From Candidatus Melainabacteria bacterium (lineage in GTDB: Bacteria; Cyanobacteriota; Vampirovibrionia; Obscuribacterales; Obscuribacteraceae), in assembly GCA_003151275.1 (NCBI GenBank), contig PLXC01000026.1, positions 95,550-159,549 on the forward strand: a DNA stretch of 64,000 nucleotides. Reading direction: 5' to 3'. Positions 1 to 9,100 of this stretch are shown here, piece by piece (position 1 is the first letter of the stretch; each line of letters opens with the position of its first letter). Position numbers and translations under genes: made by a program. The notes beneath the pieces are model-generated. The model had not been told where the DNA came from. It ran no database searches and saw nothing but the letters and a program-made list of their open reading frames with translations.

Positions 1-83
1 CATGATATTTTCTACAACTTTGTTTCGCCTAAGCGCGATCCCTTAATCTACGAACATTCCCGTCTCGGCAACAGAATTGAACA

Positions 84-194
84 GTAGAGTAAAGGTTTAG
101 CCAGCGCTGGACGTTGAGATGTAGAGCTAAATCTTTAGCCAACGCTGAGATGACGCAGTAGAGCTGAAAGCTTTAGCCTAAGCTCTATTTGCCG
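84..194. repeat. Three imperfect 37-bp tandem repeats at the paaG 3' end
   Basis: Copies start at 84, 121 and 158, each with GTAGAG and a TTTAGCC core, in exact 37-bp register with no spacer. The third copy runs into the last codons and stop (185-187) of the minus-strand paaG gene. Bases 1-83 show no gene or clear signal. Seen directly; function unknown. Confidence 0.75.
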
Positions 195-982
195 GTGTAC
201 GCAGGAGTGCGTTTCTCAACGAATGCTTTAACGCCTTCGGCGAAATCGTCGCTGCGACCCGCAATTTCTTGCAAGCTCGCTTCGTACTCAAGCAATTCTT
301 CCAGGTCAGAAAAGATCGCTCTGTTAATTGCACGCTTAGTTAACCCAAAGGCCTTGGATGGACCGGCAGCGATTTTCTCAGCCAAGGTCGTTGCTTCTGA
401 AATCAGGTTTTCGAGTGTCACCACCTTGTTCACTAGACCCAAGCGGAGTGCTTCTTGAGCATCCAACTTATCCGCTGAAAGCATCAACTCAAACGCTTTG
501 GTTACTCCGATCAAGCGTGGAAGTAAGAATGTTGATCCTGAATCAGGTACAAGTCCCACTTTAGTGAATGACTGGATGAAGACGGTATTGTCAGCCACCA
601 CGCGCAGATCGCAGGCGAAGGCTAAACTTGCGCCAGCACCAGCGGCGACACCATTCACTGCAGCGATGACTGGCTTCTCGATCTTTCTCAGCTTCAGGAT
701 GATCGGGTTGTAACGTCTTCTGATTGAATCCCCGAGAGATGGGCGCTGACCCATATCTTGGCTGATGCTGCGGCTTTGCAAGTCTTGTCCGGAACAGAAA
801 CCACGTCCGGCACCGGTGATGATTATGGCTCGAACCGCTGCGTCCTTCTCCATCTCTTTTAGCGCGTCCTGCAATGAGAACGTCAGTTCATCGTTGAATG
901 CGTTCAGTTTATCTGGACGGTTGAGAGTGATCGTACCGACGCCATTCTTCTTTTCTATAAGCAGAATGTTTTCTTCAGCCAT
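185..982 (-). CDS. paaG: PaaG-like enoyl-CoA hydratase/isomerase
   Basis: A 265-residue crotonase-fold enzyme. The family forms the oxyanion hole from two backbone amides, here in the segments GRGFCSGQDL (about residues 59-68) and NGVAAGAGASLA (about 110-121). The segment VGLVPDSGSTFLLPRL (about 142-157), with its acidic residue, is typical of PaaG, the isomerase that turns the ring-1,2-epoxide of phenylacetyl-CoA into an oxepin-CoA. The ATG at 982 has an AAGGAG site 9 nt upstream. It is the last gene of the minus-strand operon, after a 169-bp spacer that could carry its own promoter. Family assignment is firm. The exact substrate is inferred from PaaK and a PaaA-like gene in the same operon; a general enoyl-CoA isomerase is the alternative. 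Confidence 0.88.
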   Translation of the reverse strand: MAEENILLIEKKNGVGTITLNRPDKLNAFNDELTFSLQDALKEMEKDAAVRAIIITGAGRGFCSGQDLQSRSISQDMGQRPSLGDSIRRRYNPIILKLRKIEKPVIAAVNGVAAGAGASLAFACDLRVVADNTVFIQSFTKVGLVPDSGSTFLLPRLIGVTKAFELMLSADKLDAQEALRLGLVNKVVTLENLISEATTLAEKIAAGPSKAFGLTKRAINRAIFSDLEELLEYEASLQEIAGRSDDFAEGVKAFVEKRTPAYTGK

Positions 983-1122
983 GTTCGTAAACTCCTTCGT
1001 TGTGGTGGTGCGTTGGTGGTGCGTTAGTTTAGTTGAGGTTGGACAAGGGGATTGGCTTGAGTTGCTTGGGATCGATCGATCGATTGGTTGGGTTGGATTG
1101 GAGAATTGATGAGTTGGTTAGG

Positions 1123-1149
1123 TGCCGGCAAGGATGCCGGCGCTCCCAG
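1123..1149. repeat. Dispersed GCCGGC hairpin repeat, copy 1
   Basis: Two TGCCGGC blocks separated by a few bases, followed by GCTCCCAG, lie 2 bp beyond the stop codon of the crotonase gene at 1152. Read in mRNA sense (minus strand) it can fold into a GCCGGC/GCCGGC hairpin, but no U-run follows, so it is not a standard intrinsic terminator. A near-identical copy sits at 33144-33169. The spacer 983-1122 otherwise holds a GT-rich stretch and an ATCG microsatellite near 1071-1084. Confidence 0.75.
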
Positions 1150-1151
1150 GT

Positions 1152-1934
1152 TTAGCGTCCTTTGAAGGAGGCTTGCCTCTTCTCCATAAACGCTTTCATG
1201 CCTTCCTTCTGATCTTCGGACGAAAACAGCATGTAGAAGTTCTTGCGCTCAAATTGAAGTCCTTCATTCAATGTGGTTTCGAACGTTTTCAAAATCGATT
1301 CTTTAGCAAGCTTTACAGCAATGGGTGATTTTTTAGCGATTTCTTTGGCCATGGCTTTGGCTTCGTCTAGAAACAATTCCACCGGAGCCACTTTGTTGAC
1401 GAGCCCCATTTGATGCGCTTCACAGGCAGTGAAGGGACGTCCAGTGAGGATCAATTCCATCGCTTTGTATTTGCCGACTATTCTGGTCAGTCGCTGTGTG
1501 CCGCCGGCACCAGGGATGACACCAAGGTTTATTTCGGGTTGTCCAAACTGCGCAGTTTCAGAGGCAACGATGATGTCGCAATTCATCACTAACTCGCAGC
1601 CACCGCCGAGAGCGTAGCCGCTTACTGCAGCAATAATCGGTTTTTTGATGTTCTTGATTTTGTCCCAAGTGGAGAAGCGATCTTTGTACATGATGCTCAC
1701 TGTGGTCTCATCCGACATCTCCTTGATGTCAGCGCCTGCAGCAAATGCTCTTTCCCCGCCAGTTAGGACGATGACCCGAATTTCATCATCTCGGTCGAAC
1801 GCTTCCAATGCTTTGACTAGTTCGTCCATCAATTCATGATTGAGAGCGTTTAGTACTTTAGGTCTGTTCAAGGTGACAACGCCAATCTGATCCTCAACTG
1901 CTGTCGTTATGTTTTGATAGGTCAACGTCATCAT
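1152..1934 (-). CDS. Enoyl-CoA hydratase (crotonase, PaaF/EchA-like)
   Basis: A crotonase of about 260 residues. It has the oxyanion-hole segments GGERAFAAGADIKEM and SGYALGGGCELVMNCD and, near LGVIPGAGGTQRL, the second glutamate-type position of classical hydratases (ELVMNCD then PEINLGVIPGAGG). These features point to hydration of a 2-enoyl-CoA to a 3-hydroxyacyl-CoA, as PaaF does in phenylacetate breakdown and ECH does in beta-oxidation. AAGGAG lies 6 nt before the ATG at 1934. An ATG 6 nt further upstream (1940) would touch the Shine-Dalgarno, so 1934 is preferred. It is 42 bp downstream of the zinc-ribbon crotonase, in the same operon. Confidence 0.9.
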   Translation of the reverse strand: MMTLTYQNITTAVEDQIGVVTLNRPKVLNALNHELMDELVKALEAFDRDDEIRVIVLTGGERAFAAGADIKEMSDETTVSIMYKDRFSTWDKIKNIKKPIIAAVSGYALGGGCELVMNCDIIVASETAQFGQPEINLGVIPGAGGTQRLTRIVGKYKAMELILTGRPFTACEAHQMGLVNKVAPVELFLDEAKAMAKEIAKKSPIAVKLAKESILKTFETTLNEGLQFERKNFYMLFSSEDQKEGMKAFMEKRQASFKGR

Positions 1935-1976
1935 CTCCATCTCCTTGTGTGTTTAATGCTCGCGGTTCTCAATCAA

Positions 1977-2978
1977 TCAATCAATCTTCTTGCCACAGAC
2001 CCCGCAGAACTGAAAGCCGGCCGGGATTTGGGCGTCGCATGACTTGCAAGTTGTGCTCTCTGAAGCTGTGCCTTCTGAAGTTGAGTTGTCTGAGTTCGAT
2101 TGATTCGTTCCGGCCGGACCGGCAGCTTTGCATCTAATTACGCCATAATCCATTTCTGTTTTCTTGCGAAAGGACTTCAACCCTTCAGCCGTCTCAGCCG
2201 CACCTGCGTGTAACGTCAGCCAATCACGGGCGTGTCCAATGGTCATCGACCATGAAAAATCACGCCAGAAGTTTAGCTGCTGTTTTGTATAGCGCGTGCA
2301 TTCAGGCAATTTTTTGTAGAGTTTTTCCGCCATCTGCTGAACGGTCTCGTCAATCATCGAATACGGCACCACTTGATTAACAAGCCCCCAATCCAGGGCG
2401 GTGTACGCATCAATGCTCTCGCACAGCAGTAACATTTCGCGCGCTCGTCGATCGCCGATAATTAGGGGCAGCCATTGTGTAGCGCCACCAGCAGCGACAC
2501 TACCGCGGGCTGCTCCAACTTGTTTGATGGTGACATGATCCGCAGCAATGGCCAGATCACAAGCCATGTTCAATTCGTTTCCGCCGCCCACAACCATGCC
2601 ATTCAATCTGGCAATTGTCGGCTTGCCGATATTGCGTAACCGATCGTGCATCTCAATGAATGCGTACATCCACTTGTAGTAATCGTTCGGTTTTTTAAGA
2701 ATGTATTCGTCTTGCTCCTTCAAGTCAGCACCTGTGCAAAATGCTTTCTCACCAGTGCCGGTGACGACCACTACTGCGATGTTGTCGTCCACGCTCGAAT
2801 CTAAAAATGCAGCAGCCAACTCTTTCAGCGTTGTGTAATCGAAGCAGTTCAAAACCTCAGGTCTGTTGATCGTGATCGTCGAGATGTAGCTCTTCTTCGT
2901 GTAAATTATTCGACGGAAGCCAAACGATTCAGGCGGTGCGCCTGTGATTGACGATTCGATCGATGGCGATTGCGGCAT
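1977..2978 (-). CDS. Crotonase-family enzyme with C-terminal zinc ribbon
   Basis: 333 residues. Residues ~20-285 are an enoyl-CoA hydratase/isomerase domain (TGTGEKAFCTGADLKEQ, NGMVVGGGNELNMACD, GSVAAGGATQWLPLIIG). The last block resembles the ring-opening hydrolase BamA/OAH and MenB more than PaaF, with an extended helical tail after it. The C-terminus adds a Ser/Thr/Asn-rich linker and a CxxC-x10-CxxC zinc ribbon (CKSCDAQIP...CGVCGKK). Crotonases do not normally carry one. The ATG at 2978 has AAGGGG 8 nt upstream. It probably acts on a CoA-linked intermediate of this operon, but the reaction cannot be fixed from sequence: dienoyl-CoA hydrolase-like, synthase-like or plain hydratase are all possible. 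Confidence 0.85.
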   Translation of the reverse strand: MPQSPSIESSITGAPPESFGFRRIIYTKKSYISTITINRPEVLNCFDYTTLKELAAAFLDSSVDDNIAVVVVTGTGEKAFCTGADLKEQDEYILKKPNDYYKWMYAFIEMHDRLRNIGKPTIARLNGMVVGGGNELNMACDLAIAADHVTIKQVGAARGSVAAGGATQWLPLIIGDRRAREMLLLCESIDAYTALDWGLVNQVVPYSMIDETVQQMAEKLYKKLPECTRYTKQQLNFWRDFSWSMTIGHARDWLTLHAGAAETAEGLKSFRKKTEMDYGVIRCKAAGPAGTNQSNSDNSTSEGTASESTTCKSCDAQIPAGFQFCGVCGKKID

Positions 2979-3011
2979 GTTCAGACCCCTTTATACAATT
3001 TGTTCAAGGAT

Positions 3012-3029
3012 GCTATCCGAGGATAGTCT
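3012..3029. promoter_or_regulatory. Palindrome-like CTATCC/GGATAG element
   Basis: The spacer between the EthD-like gene and the zinc-ribbon crotonase contains GCTATCCGAGGATAGTCT, an inverted repeat of CTATCC and GGATAG around two bases. On the minus strand it lies about 35 bp upstream of the crotonase start at 2978. Related elements occur near 38958, 43514, 43946, 44025, 44062 and 47116, mostly upstream of genes. Role inferred: promoter-associated element, operator or small dispersed repeat. Confidence 0.5.
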
Positions 3030-3041
3030 TTCCGAAATAGC

Positions 3042-3365
3042 CTAAGTACCAGCGATTGCCGGAACTTTTTCTACATCGGCGAACATGACGTAGGTGACGT
3101 CCTTTGCAAAACTCATAAGGTTCTTTGTGGAGGCTCGTCCTTCTGGTGACGACATCGCCGCTTGTAAATCTTCGGCACTATCGAAATAAAGTTCAGCCAT
3201 CAAGTGATATTCAGATTCACCGCCTGGTGTGCCGGTTACGCGGGCTACTTCGACTTTTTTCAAACCAGGTAATTTGCTAGCCAGTGGAATGTGCGTGTTG
3301 AAATACTGGTCATCAAAGTCCTGCACATTTGCGGACTTTTTGTAGAGTGCGACGAGCTTAACCAT
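3042..3365 (-). CDS. EthD-like dimeric alpha/beta-barrel protein
   Basis: A 107-residue single-domain protein of the EthD/ferredoxin-like dimeric barrel type: MVKLVALYKK, then FDDQYFNTHIPLASKLPGLKK and the usual C-terminal strand. Known members accompany aromatic, ether or polyketide catabolism as small accessory enzymes or stabilisers; some relatives act on methylmuconolactone or quinones. The ATG at 3365 follows a GAGGATA ribosome site and starts 10 bp after the thioesterase stop, so the two are probably co-translated. It may assist handling of an acyl-CoA or ring intermediate here. Fold is clear; activity is unknown. Confidence 0.83.
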   Translation of the reverse strand: MVKLVALYKKSANVQDFDDQYFNTHIPLASKLPGLKKVEVARVTGTPGGESEYHLMAELYFDSAEDLQAAMSSPEGRASTKNLMSFAKDVTYVMFADVEKVPAIAGT

Positions 3366-3375
3366 GGCTATATCC

Positions 3376-3831
3376 TCATGTCTTTGATTGTTCGGTAGTG
3401 CTAGAAACGGAATAATTTTGTCCGGCGAGTTGGTTGATGATCGATAATTCTTTCATCTTGTTCTCAAGCCAAGTCTTCTCGATCACAGATTGTGTGACTG
3501 TGCCTCGGGCGATTTTGCCGCGTGTGTTGTAGGCTTCCACATCGCAGACAATTTTTTTGTCTCTGATTTCGCTGACAGTAGCTTTGACGCGTACGCTCAT
3601 ACCAGTGACAGTGAGTGTCAAGTGCGAAACCTCAACGTGAGACACCATGCTTTCTTCGTTAGTTTCTAAAAAAGGAATTAGCACTTTGCGTGCCGCCCAT
3701 TCAATATGATTTACCAAATCGGAAGTCGAATAAAGATCATGTACGGTTTCGCCAATGAACTCCGTGCGCATATCTTTGGTTACTAGAATGTTTATTTCCG
3801 CTGACTGTCCGATTTCCAATCCCGCCTTCAT
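3376..3831 (-). CDS. Hotdog-fold acyl-CoA thioesterase, FlK-like
   Basis: 151 residues with a single hotdog domain. The opening MKAGLEIGQSAE, the helix with HIEWAARKVLIPFL (about 41-54) and SHVEVSHLTLTVTGMSVRV (about 64-82) match the fluoroacetyl-CoA thioesterase FlK family layout, including a helix Glu and the His of the V-x-HL segment. Such enzymes hydrolyse stalled or toxic acyl-CoAs. In paa operons this salvage job is usually done by PaaI, so this protein may replace PaaI. AAGGAG lies just upstream of ATG 3831, and paaK ends 26 bp before it. Family good; substrate inferred. Confidence 0.82.
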   Translation of the reverse strand: MKAGLEIGQSAEINILVTKDMRTEFIGETVHDLYSTSDLVNHIEWAARKVLIPFLETNEESMVSHVEVSHLTLTVTGMSVRVKATVSEIRDKKIVCDVEAYNTRGKIARGTVTQSVIEKTWLENKMKELSIINQLAGQNYSVSSTTEQSKT

Positions 3832-3857
3832 GCCATATTCTCCTTTCTCATCTGCGA

Positions 3858-5180
3858 TTAGGTGTTTTCTTTTCTGCGATCGATGACGCGAACGGCTTTG
3901 CCTTCGCTGCGTGCTATAGATTTTGGTTTCAAAAGAATGACGTCGGCTGTCAGCCCTAAGCCGTCCTTAAAGAGAACTTGTATTCTCTCGGTCAACGCGG
4001 ACAATTCGACATGCCCATCATCGAAGTTGCCCCAGCGCCCCAACAGTTGTTCAGTGATCTCCACTTGCACTTCCAGTGTGTCTAACGCTTTTTTTCTTTC
4101 CAGAACTAACTGGTAATTTGGCGCCAGTTCTTCTATTTGAAGGAGCACCTTTTCGATCTCAGAAGGATAAAGATTGACGCCGCGGATAATGAGCATGTCA
4201 TCCAACCGTGCTCGAACACGGGCCATCCGCACCATGCTGCGACCACAAGGACAGTGTTCAATTGACAACTTTGAGATATCGCCAGTGCGATATCTCAGCA
4301 CGGGGATCGCTTCCTTCGTTAGCGTCGTGAAAACTAATTCGCCTTCTTCGCCATAGGGTAATGACTCCCCAGTCTTTGGATCAATAATCTCAGGCAGAAA
4401 ATGATCTTCCCAGATGTGCAATCCGTTTCTGCCTTGAAGGCATTCCATCGACACGCCTGGACCCATGACTTCGCTCAGTCCGTAAATATCCACTGCTTTG
4501 ATTTTCAGCAAACTTTCTATCTGAGTACGAAATTCTTCTGTCCACGGTTCCGCGCCGAAGATGCCAATTTCCAGACTGATTGAATCTCGAGGAATCCCCA
4601 ACTCTTGCAGAGTGAAGGCAATGTTCAAGGCATATGACGGGGTCGAACATAAAACGCGCGCTTTAAAATCTTGCAAAAGCAATATTTGCTGTTGGGTTCT
4701 GCCACCAGATGCGGGGACAACAGTGGCCCCCAATTTTTCTGCGCCATAATGCAGGCCCAAGCCACCGGTGAATAATCCATATCCATAACTGTTGTGGATA
4801 ATGTCGCCCGGTCTAGCTCCAGCGGCAGCCAACGAACGGGCCACCACTTCCGCCCAAACCTCGATGTCGGCTTTGGTGTAACCGACTACCGTCGGCTTTC
4901 CTTTTGTGCCTGAAGAGCAATGCAAGCGGCTGACATTGCTAAGCGGCTCGGAGAAGAGACCGAAGGGATAGTACTCGCGCAAGTCTGACTTACGAGTAAA
5001 AGGAAGGCGTTTGAGGTCAGCAAGCGTCTTTATGGAATCTGGGCGCACGCCTGCGTCATCGAATGCTTTGCGGTAAAACGGCACCCGATCATAGGTTCGC
5101 TGAACCGTTTGAACAAGTCGCGTCAGCTGCAATTGTTCAAGATCGGCTCTAGCCAGACATTCAAGCTGACTATTCCACAT
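3858..5180 (-). CDS. paaK: Phenylacetate-CoA ligase
   Basis: About 440 residues of the adenylate-forming PaaK family: ATP plus arylacetate plus CoA gives arylacetyl-CoA. The P-loop-like segment is [14 protein letters not shown] (usual form SSGTTGKP), followed by [35 protein letters not shown], the adenylation motif YRTGD, and a C-terminal domain with [17 protein letters not shown] and RSEGKA. A CPCG pair sits after the YRTGD motif. The ATG at 5180 gives an MWNSQLE start typical of the family. A GTG at 5204 would add eight residues, and neither has a strong ribosome site. It is the best pathway marker of the operon. Confidence 0.96.
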   Translation of the reverse strand: MWNSQLECLARADLEQLQLTRLVQTVQRTYDRVPFYRKAFDDAGVRPDSIKTLADLKRLPFTRKSDLREYYPFGLFSEPLSNVSRLHCSSGTKGKPTVVGYTKADIEVWAEVVARSLAAAGARPGDIIHNSYGYGLFTGGLGLHYGAEKLGATVVPASGGRTQQQILLLQDFKARVLCSTPSYALNIAFTLQELGIPRDSISLEIGIFGAEPWTEEFRTQIESLLKIKAVDIYGLSEVMGPGVSMECLQGRNGLHIWEDHFLPEIIDPKTGESLPYGEEGELVFTTLTKEAIPVLRYRTGDISKLSIEHCPCGRSMVRMARVRARLDDMLIIRGVNLYPSEIEKVLLQIEELAPNYQLVLERKKALDTLEVQVEITEQLLGRWGNFDDGHVELSALTERIQVLFKDGLGLTADVILLKPKSIARSEGKAVRVIDRRKENT

Positions 5181-5261
5181 GAATACTTCTGACTGTATTG
5201 CCACAGACGTTTTTACAGTTGGAACGAAGGCACCATAATAGCGCTTTGCTGCTGTTTTATA

Positions 5262-6008
5262 TCACTCGACAACAGTGATTGCAGGAAGGACTAATCCGTA
5301 GCCTTCGAGAAGAGGTTTCATTTCCTCATACCAGGAAACGCGAACGTCGTGGTTGTCGCGCTGTTTTAGCTTTAACTTCTGATATTCCTTATTGCTTTCA
5401 GTGTCGGTTTTGCCGAAGACTTTGTTCACTTTTGGGAACCAGAAATCGAGGGCGCGCTGTACGTCAGGTCGGGTTTTCATGTCGGCTGCAAGCTTTCGAA
5501 CCCAAGTTTCACCGTGCTTGACGTGCATCCATTCTTCTTTTTCAATTTGCAGCATCGTGCGGGACCAAGGACCCCAACTGCACTCGACTGCATCTCTCAA
5601 TTGATGCCCAGCGGCTCTGTCCATCAGGAAATTAAACATGACCAAGTCTTCCCAAGTTTTGATGGGCTCGTAGAAAACTTGCATGCGATGCTTCATTTTG
5701 TCTTCATTAATCAACTTGTAAACGTCGACTCCAAGTCGTTCGAGAAGGTCATACATGGCCTTGCCGTGGCGGACTTCGTCTTTGACGATGTTTGCCATGG
5801 CGAGCTTCTCAGCTACAGTCGGAGCGCCTTCGATCCACGGAATATAACCATAAGCACCTGATAATTCAGAGTCGGCTTGCGCGATCATCAAGGTCAAAAG
5901 GTGTTCTTTATACGCTCCTGTAATCTCATCAGGAGACTCAAGCTTCTCTCCGCTGACGATCTTCTTCATCATGGCTTCATGTTTAGCCTTTTCATCCATC
6001 ACAAGCAT
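5262..6008 (-). CDS. PaaA-like ferritin-fold diiron protein
   Basis: 248 residues of the phenylacetic-acid-catabolic (PaaA/PaaC) four-helix family. Carboxylate and histidine ligands for a diiron site are visible as the Glu of AQADSELSGAY, E..H in VKDEVRHGKAMYDLLERLG, and E..H in IEKEEWMHVKHGE, matching the PaaA catalytic subunit of the phenylacetyl-CoA 1,2-epoxidase. It is shorter than E. coli PaaA (about 309) and lacks its C-terminal extension. The start is strong (AAGGAG 6 nt before ATG 6008), and this is the first gene of the operon. No PaaB, PaaC or reductase PaaE gene is in the window, so the lone subunit either works with partners elsewhere or does a different oxygenation. Confidence 0.87.
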   Translation of the reverse strand: MLVMDEKAKHEAMMKKIVSGEKLESPDEITGAYKEHLLTLMIAQADSELSGAYGYIPWIEGAPTVAEKLAMANIVKDEVRHGKAMYDLLERLGVDVYKLINEDKMKHRMQVFYEPIKTWEDLVMFNFLMDRAAGHQLRDAVECSWGPWSRTMLQIEKEEWMHVKHGETWVRKLAADMKTRPDVQRALDFWFPKVNKVFGKTDTESNKEYQKLKLKQRDNHDVRVSWYEEMKPLLEGYGLVLPAITVVE

Positions 6009-6185
6009 GGTCGTCTCCTTACGAGGCTGCGCCTCTAGTCTGCTAATCCGATCGCTGATTCCGTGGTCACGAACTCGTTACGCAAGGTCTAACACGTACG
6101 TAAGAGAAGCCTGAAAGTTGTTGCATTCAATATATCATGAGGGATATCCCAAATAACGCTCGATAGTGAGCTTGCGCTTCAACTA

Positions 6186-9100
6186 ATGACCGCTGAGCAA
6201 ACCGAAACGCACGAGTCGGGGGGCGCCCCAATCCAACTGCCAAGAACAAGCCACCTTCCCTGGTGGTTGATTTTTGCGGGATTAGTTGGGCTGCTTATTT
6301 TTCTCGCAAAGGATGAGGCTGTTTTTCCCAACGCATCCCTTGACTTGAAAATGCCGCGGGCTGAAATTATTCAGCGCTCAGCCGAATGGGCGAAAAGATT
6401 AGGCTATGACCCAAACGGCAGCATAAAATCGACCACTTTTTCCTGGGATGCGAATGCCAAAACTTTCCTTGAATTTGAGCTTGGGGCAGAGCGAGCCAAT
6501 CAGGTAATGAAGGGCGATGTGCCAATTTGGTACTGGCGTACAAGGTTTTGCCGTGAGTCACAGCAGGAAGAGATGCGCGTTTTCGTCACACCAGCCGGGC
6601 GGTTGCTCGCTTTTAGCTGGTATTTGCAAAATGATACGCCGGTTCCTAATGTCAGTCACGCTCAGGCGGAGAAGATCGCTGAGCAGTTCTGCAAGGATTC
6701 AGCCGAACTTTCGTTAAGCGATTACGTGCTCGTCAATGATGCCACTGAAACTTTGGCTGCGCGCACCGATCACTCTTTCACCTGGGAGCAAAAGTCAGAG
6801 GATATCCGAGGCGCTAAACAGCGCGTCTCAGTGCGCGTTTCCGGCAATGTGGTTTCCCGTTTTAATCACTATCTCAAAGTGCCTGAGGTTTGGGAAAACA
6901 AGTTCAAAATGATCCGTAGTTACAACGCGCTTTTGGCGCAGGTGGCCCGGGTTTTTTATTATCTGCTCAACGCGGCGGCAGTGTTTTTCTTCTTCAGAGC
7001 CGTTGCCACTCACAATATCAAGTGGAAGCTAGTCCTAACCATCGGTGCAGTTTTTGCTGCGGGGTTGGTGCTTGAAAATTGCAACAACGCGGCTCGGATT
7101 TTTGAAGGTTACTCCACTAGCCAGACGGTGCAAGCTTATCTCACCAATTACTACATCGAAGTGGCCATAAATGCCCTGCGGGTACTCGTGCTCAGCGCCT
7201 GCTTCTTGGCGGCTGCGGAAACATTTTATCGCGTTCATTATAGAGATAAAATTGCCGTCGAGAATTATTTCCGCGTTAAAGGTTTATCGACGAATCAAGT
7301 CAAAGTTGGTTTGTGGGTTGGCTTTTGCGGCTGTGGAATTGCCCTTGGCTGGGTTGTTTTCTTTTACCTTGTTGGAGAACGTGTCGGAGTTTGGTGCCCG
7401 CTTGGTATTACCAACTACGAGGTTCTGAGCAGCGCTTTCCCCTTCTTTTCTGCGATGTGTTTAGGTGTTCAAGCATCAGTTTCCGAAGAAATTCTTTATA
7501 GATTATTTGCTCTTTCATTAGCTCGCATGGTTGTGAAAAATTTTTGGTTGGCCAACTTGTTGCAAGCTGCCGCCTGGGGTTTCATGCACAGCACATATCC
7601 GCAGCAGCCGGCGTACGCACGGGGAATTGAACTGACCTGTTCAGGCTTGGTCTTCGGTTGGATCATGAATAGATTTGGCTTGCTGCCTTGCATTGCTGCT
7701 CACTACTTGTTGGATGCATTCCTTGACTCACAAGCCTTGCTTCGATCGGCTGTGCCCACACTACAGCTGAGTGCATTCCTGCCGATCATCCCCCTTTTAG
7801 CAGCGGCAGTGCTCTCGGCTATTCTTACTCGGCGTAAATTGGTACCAGATTCAGAGGCTAGTAACCAATCAATTCCAAGCCCGGATCATCCGGAACACTT
7901 CCCGGCTATTGATGTGCCACCATTTCAATATCGACCGCTAGCGAAGATGAAGCGTTTGGCGCTTGTCTGTGTGATCGTAGTCGCTGTGCCGCTTGGGCTT
8001 TACTTGCGCTCAGCTCCTGCAGTTGGTGATGGATTTCACTTGCAGATCAGTCGAGATCAGGCATTGGCGAAAGCACGCCAGATCATGCAGAAACATGGTG
8101 TTTCCTCGGCGAATTATCTGTATTGCGCGTGGCTTGATGATCAGATTTCTACTCTGGAAATGCAATATGTTTACGAAAAAGCCGGACTGCAACGCGTCCT
8201 TGAGTTGGCTCCCCTAACTCAAACGGGACTGATGTGGAGAGTGCGTTTTTTCAAACCGCAACAAGTAGATGAGTACGAAGTACAAATGGACGGCAGCGGC
8301 TCAGAAGTGTCTTTTGACATTACTAAGTCTGATGAAGACGCCAGCCCACATGTTTCTGAACTCGATGCCAAAAAATTAGTTGAACAATACATTAGTTCAG
8401 TCAATCCGCATGTAAATGATCGCCAGTTTGTCAACGTTTCAGAAGATCTGAAACCGGCTAGGTTGGACTATACGTTTTCCTTCAAAGTACCAAACTTCAA
8501 GGTCGGTGACGCCGATTACAAATTGAGTACCGCGCTCATGGGCAATGAGGTTTCCAGTTTTGGACAGGGATGGTTGTTGCCGGACAAGTGGAAATGGGAG
8601 CGCAATAAAAAAACTGAACGTGACGAGATTGCCCGCCAAGTGAAAACCGCATCAACTGTACTTATAGCAATTGCGATTTTATGGTGGGCGTTTGGTTTAC
8701 TACGCACTGGCACTGTCAGATGGCGCGTCTCGGCATTGCTGGCGATACCAGTCGCGTTGCTTATGCTGGTCATAGAGATCAACGATTTGCCCATGCTCTA
8801 CAGGTCGTACATGACTATAAAACCTCTCTCTACTTTTGCCGCTGAGCAATTGCTTAGCTCGCTCACCAACGTGATGAGCAAATTTATCGAAGTTGCTCTA
8901 GGTGGTGCGTTTGCGCTAGCGGTATTCCGAATGCTGTTTCCGGACACCAGCATCGTGTCTATTCTGCGAACAACTCTTAGACCGGCGGATGAGGATAGGG
9001 ACGCACAGAGAAATATTTGGTTAGACGCTGTGGCCGCTGCATATGCCTTGGTCGTCTGTGATTGGTTGATCGATTGCCTCGGATTCTCGATTCAATCTCA

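Noticed and set aside
84..194. A short CRISPR array
   Set aside because: The 37-bp units are directly adjacent with no spacers, and no cas genes are in the window.
1123..1149. GCCGGC hairpin as a Rho-independent terminator
   Set aside because: The stem is strong but no U-run follows on the transcribed strand.
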